Shown one piece after another: positions 6,717 through 8,104 of a stretch of DNA of 8,104 nt. Origin of the DNA: Pseudothermotoga sp. (GTDB lineage Bacteria > Thermotogota > Thermotogae > Thermotogales > DSM-5069). The notes below the pieces were generated by a model, which was not told the origin of the DNA, did no database searches, and worked only from the letters and a program-made list of their open reading frames with translations. Location of the stretch: NCBI GenBank assembly GCA_028276125.1, contig JAPYWY010000067.1, positions 1 through 8,104 of the forward strand, given 5' to 3'. Every line of letters begins with the position of its first letter. Position 1 is the first letter of the stretch. Made by a program: the position numbers and the translations under genes.

Positions 6717-7611
6717 CGCGTGTTCTTGCGTAGACTATCAGTACTATCAACGTGAGAATAAACGGTATCATGTTGGTTATTTCGGACGGTATTCTCAAAG
6801 ATTGCAGGGTGAAACCTGTCGCTTCTGCGATTCCAAAGAGCAAAGCACCAAGCGCTCCCAGAATGGCAGAGTTTCCACCCAATGCTTGTGCTGCGAGGGC
6901 GATGAAGCCCCTTCCACTGGTCATGTCGCGTGCAAACCAGGAAACATAACCCATCGAGAGGAATGAGCCAGCAAAGCCTGCGAAGACTCCACTGAGCAAC
7001 AACGAGAGATACTTCACACGCAACATTGAAACACCCACGGATGTGGCGGCGTCGGGATTTTCGCCAACTGCCCTCATGCGCATACCGAGAGGTGTCTTTC
7101 TGATGAGATAGTCTACAAGAAAAATCGAAATCAAAGCCAGATACGTCAGAGCGTTGTGGTTGTTCAAGACCTTCCCCAAGAAGGGTATGTCCCTCAAAAA
7201 CGGTATATCGAGCCTTGGAATGGGCTGACTACCCAGAGATGCGGACGTTCCTTTCTCTCCAGTGAGTGCGAAGAGCATGAACACGGTGAAGCCTGATGCG
7301 AACAAATTCAAAGCCACACCGGCGATCACCAAGTTCACCCTGAGTTTCAAGTGCGAAAATGCCAAAAGCAGTGACATCGCTATGGCGCTCGCAACACCAG
7401 CGAGAAGTCCGATCCAAGGATTCTTCATGAACGCACCGATCACATTGCCCCAGAACGCTGCCATGAGCATCATGCCCTCGATGCCTATGTTTATCGAACC
7501 CGAGATGGAGCTGACCAACGCCGCCATGACGGCGAACAAGAGAGGAGTTGAGACTCTGAGTACGCTGTACCAGAAAGCGGGATCTATGAAATTCTGAAAG
7601 AAATTACTCAC
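6685..7611 (-). CDS. ABC transporter permease, BMP/nucleoside type (RnsD/YufQ-like)
   Basis: This is a 308-residue integral membrane protein of the BPD_transp_2 (branched-chain amino acid/simple sugar/nucleoside) permease family. Hydrophobic segments lie at about 20-36, 42-62, 66-85, 93-116, 154-170, 200-221, 234-262 and 279-295. Characteristic motifs are INIGIEGMML (40-49) and the cytoplasmic loop TPLGMRMRAVGENPDAATSVGVS, split here as TPLGMRMRAVG (173-183) and ENPDAATSVGVS (184-195), expected to contact the ATPase. This form matches the second permease (COG1079, RnsD/YufQ) of BmpA-type importers for nucleosides and related compounds. The GTG start at 7609-7611 overlaps the upstream permease gene by 8 nt, and AGAGG lies 9 nt ahead of it, so the two are coupled. 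Its 3' end overlaps galK tail to tail. The substrate cannot be fixed from the sequence; a simple sugar is possible, galactose is not implied. Confidence 0.9.
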   Translation of the reverse strand: MSNFFQNFIDPAFWYSVLRVSTPLLFAVMAALVSSISGSINIGIEGMMLMAAFWGNVIGAFMKNPWIGLLAGVASAIAMSLLLAFSHLKLRVNLVIAGVALNLFASGFTVFMLFALTGEKGTSASLGSQPIPRLDIPFLRDIPFLGKVLNNHNALTYLALISIFLVDYLIRKTPLGMRMRAVGENPDAATSVGVSMLRVKYLSLLLSGVFAGFAGSFLSMGYVSWFARDMTSGRGFIALAAQALGGNSAILGALGALLFGIAEATGFTLQSLRIPSEITNMIPFILTLIVLIVYARTRVRSHSRIQEI

Positions 7612-8104
7612 CCTTCATCGCCTCTCTCTCGACAATTCTCTTCTTGAATCTTTCCAGCAAGGCCTCCGCCGTCACAAGCAGGATCATAACACTCTGTATA
7701 ACAATCACGACTTCCGGCGCCAGACCTGTCATTCTGCTCATGATGTTGGCTCCAACTCTCAAGTACGCTATGAAGAGCGCGCTCGGTATCACCAAGAAGG
7801 GATTGTTCCTTGCCAAAATAGCCACGATGATTCCGTCAAAGCCATAGCCTGGTAGCGATTGCCAAACGAACCTACGATACATCGCGGTCAGTTCGATTCC
7901 ACCAGCCAAACCGGCGAGTGCTCCAGCGAGCAGTTGCACCCAGAACGTTGTCAGAACGACGTTGATGCCCGTGTAGAAACCAAACTTCTTGTTGGCACCG
8001 ACCACGCGTATTTGATATCCATACTTCGTGAAGTAGAGAAGAAAACCGATCAAGACAGCCACGGAAAGAGCGATGAAGAATCCGCTGTTCAGTCTGTAGC
8101 GAGT
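7604..8104 (-). CDS. ABC transporter permease, BMP/nucleoside type (RnsC/YufP-like), C-terminal part
   Basis: The frame is open to the right edge, giving 166 visible residues ending EAMKGE and TAA; the start lies outside the window. A GTG at 8060-8062 is not the true start, since family-like sequence (RLNSGFFIALSVAVLIGF) continues upstream of it. GYQIRVVGANKKFGFYTGIN is the cytoplasmic coupling loop corresponding to the LGxxxRAVGxNPxAA motif of BPD_transp_2 permeases. It is followed by hydrophobic segments and the glycine-rich GALAGLAGGIEL and PGYGFDGIIVAILARNNP, typical of COG4603 (RnsC/YufP). Read leftward it precedes the other permease, as in BmpA-type operons, so ATPase and lipoprotein genes are expected further right. 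Together the two would form the heterodimeric membrane channel of one importer. Confidence 0.9.
   Translation of the reverse strand, partial: TRYRLNSGFFIALSVAVLIGFLLYFTKYGYQIRVVGANKKFGFYTGINVVLTTFWVQLLAGALAGLAGGIELTAMYRRFVWQSLPGYGFDGIIVAILARNNPFLVIPSALFIAYLRVGANIMSRMTGLAPEVVIVIQSVMILLVTAEALLERFKKRIVEREAMKGE

Overview
The window reads as ordinary chromosomal DNA from a thermophilic bacterium of the Thermotogales. As I remember them, the NAD synthetase, GalT, GalK and UPF0173 proteins all resemble their Thermotoga maritima counterparts closely in sequence and length. Base composition is moderate by eye, which could fit a Pseudothermotoga-type genome better than an AT-rich relative, but the genus is a guess. 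I see no insertion sequence, CRISPR array, rRNA, tRNA or prophage.

Layout, left to right. (1) The 3' end of a YgiQ-type radical SAM gene (+) enters from the left edge. (2) It converges on a complete nadE (-), a glutamine-dependent NAD synthetase. (3) A compact divergent promoter region of about 76 bp between start codons (2094-2169) separates nadE from a rightward run of five tightly packed genes: a UPF0173 metallo-beta-lactamase-fold hydrolase, an exported or membrane-anchored protein with a PrcB C-terminal-like domain, a 348-residue protein I do not recognise, galT and galK. Junctions in this run are a 10-nt gap, a 3-nt gap, a 1-nt overlap and a 4-nt overlap, so it is very probably one operon. 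(4) The 3' end of galK overlaps, tail to tail, the end of a leftward pair of ABC permease genes of the BMP/nucleoside type. The second of these runs off the right edge.

Functionally, GalK phosphorylates galactose and GalT exchanges the product with UDP-glucose, which are two of the Leloir steps. No galE, galactosidase or sugar-binding protein is visible here. The permease pair would need an ATPase and a lipoprotein that should lie beyond the right edge, and its likely substrate is a nucleoside or related compound rather than galactose. The least explained part is the trio upstream of galT. Its promoter-proximal position in a Leloir operon gives no obvious role for the PrcB-like and unknown proteins. 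I found no convincing evidence of a wholly new system. The trio is the best candidate for a second look.
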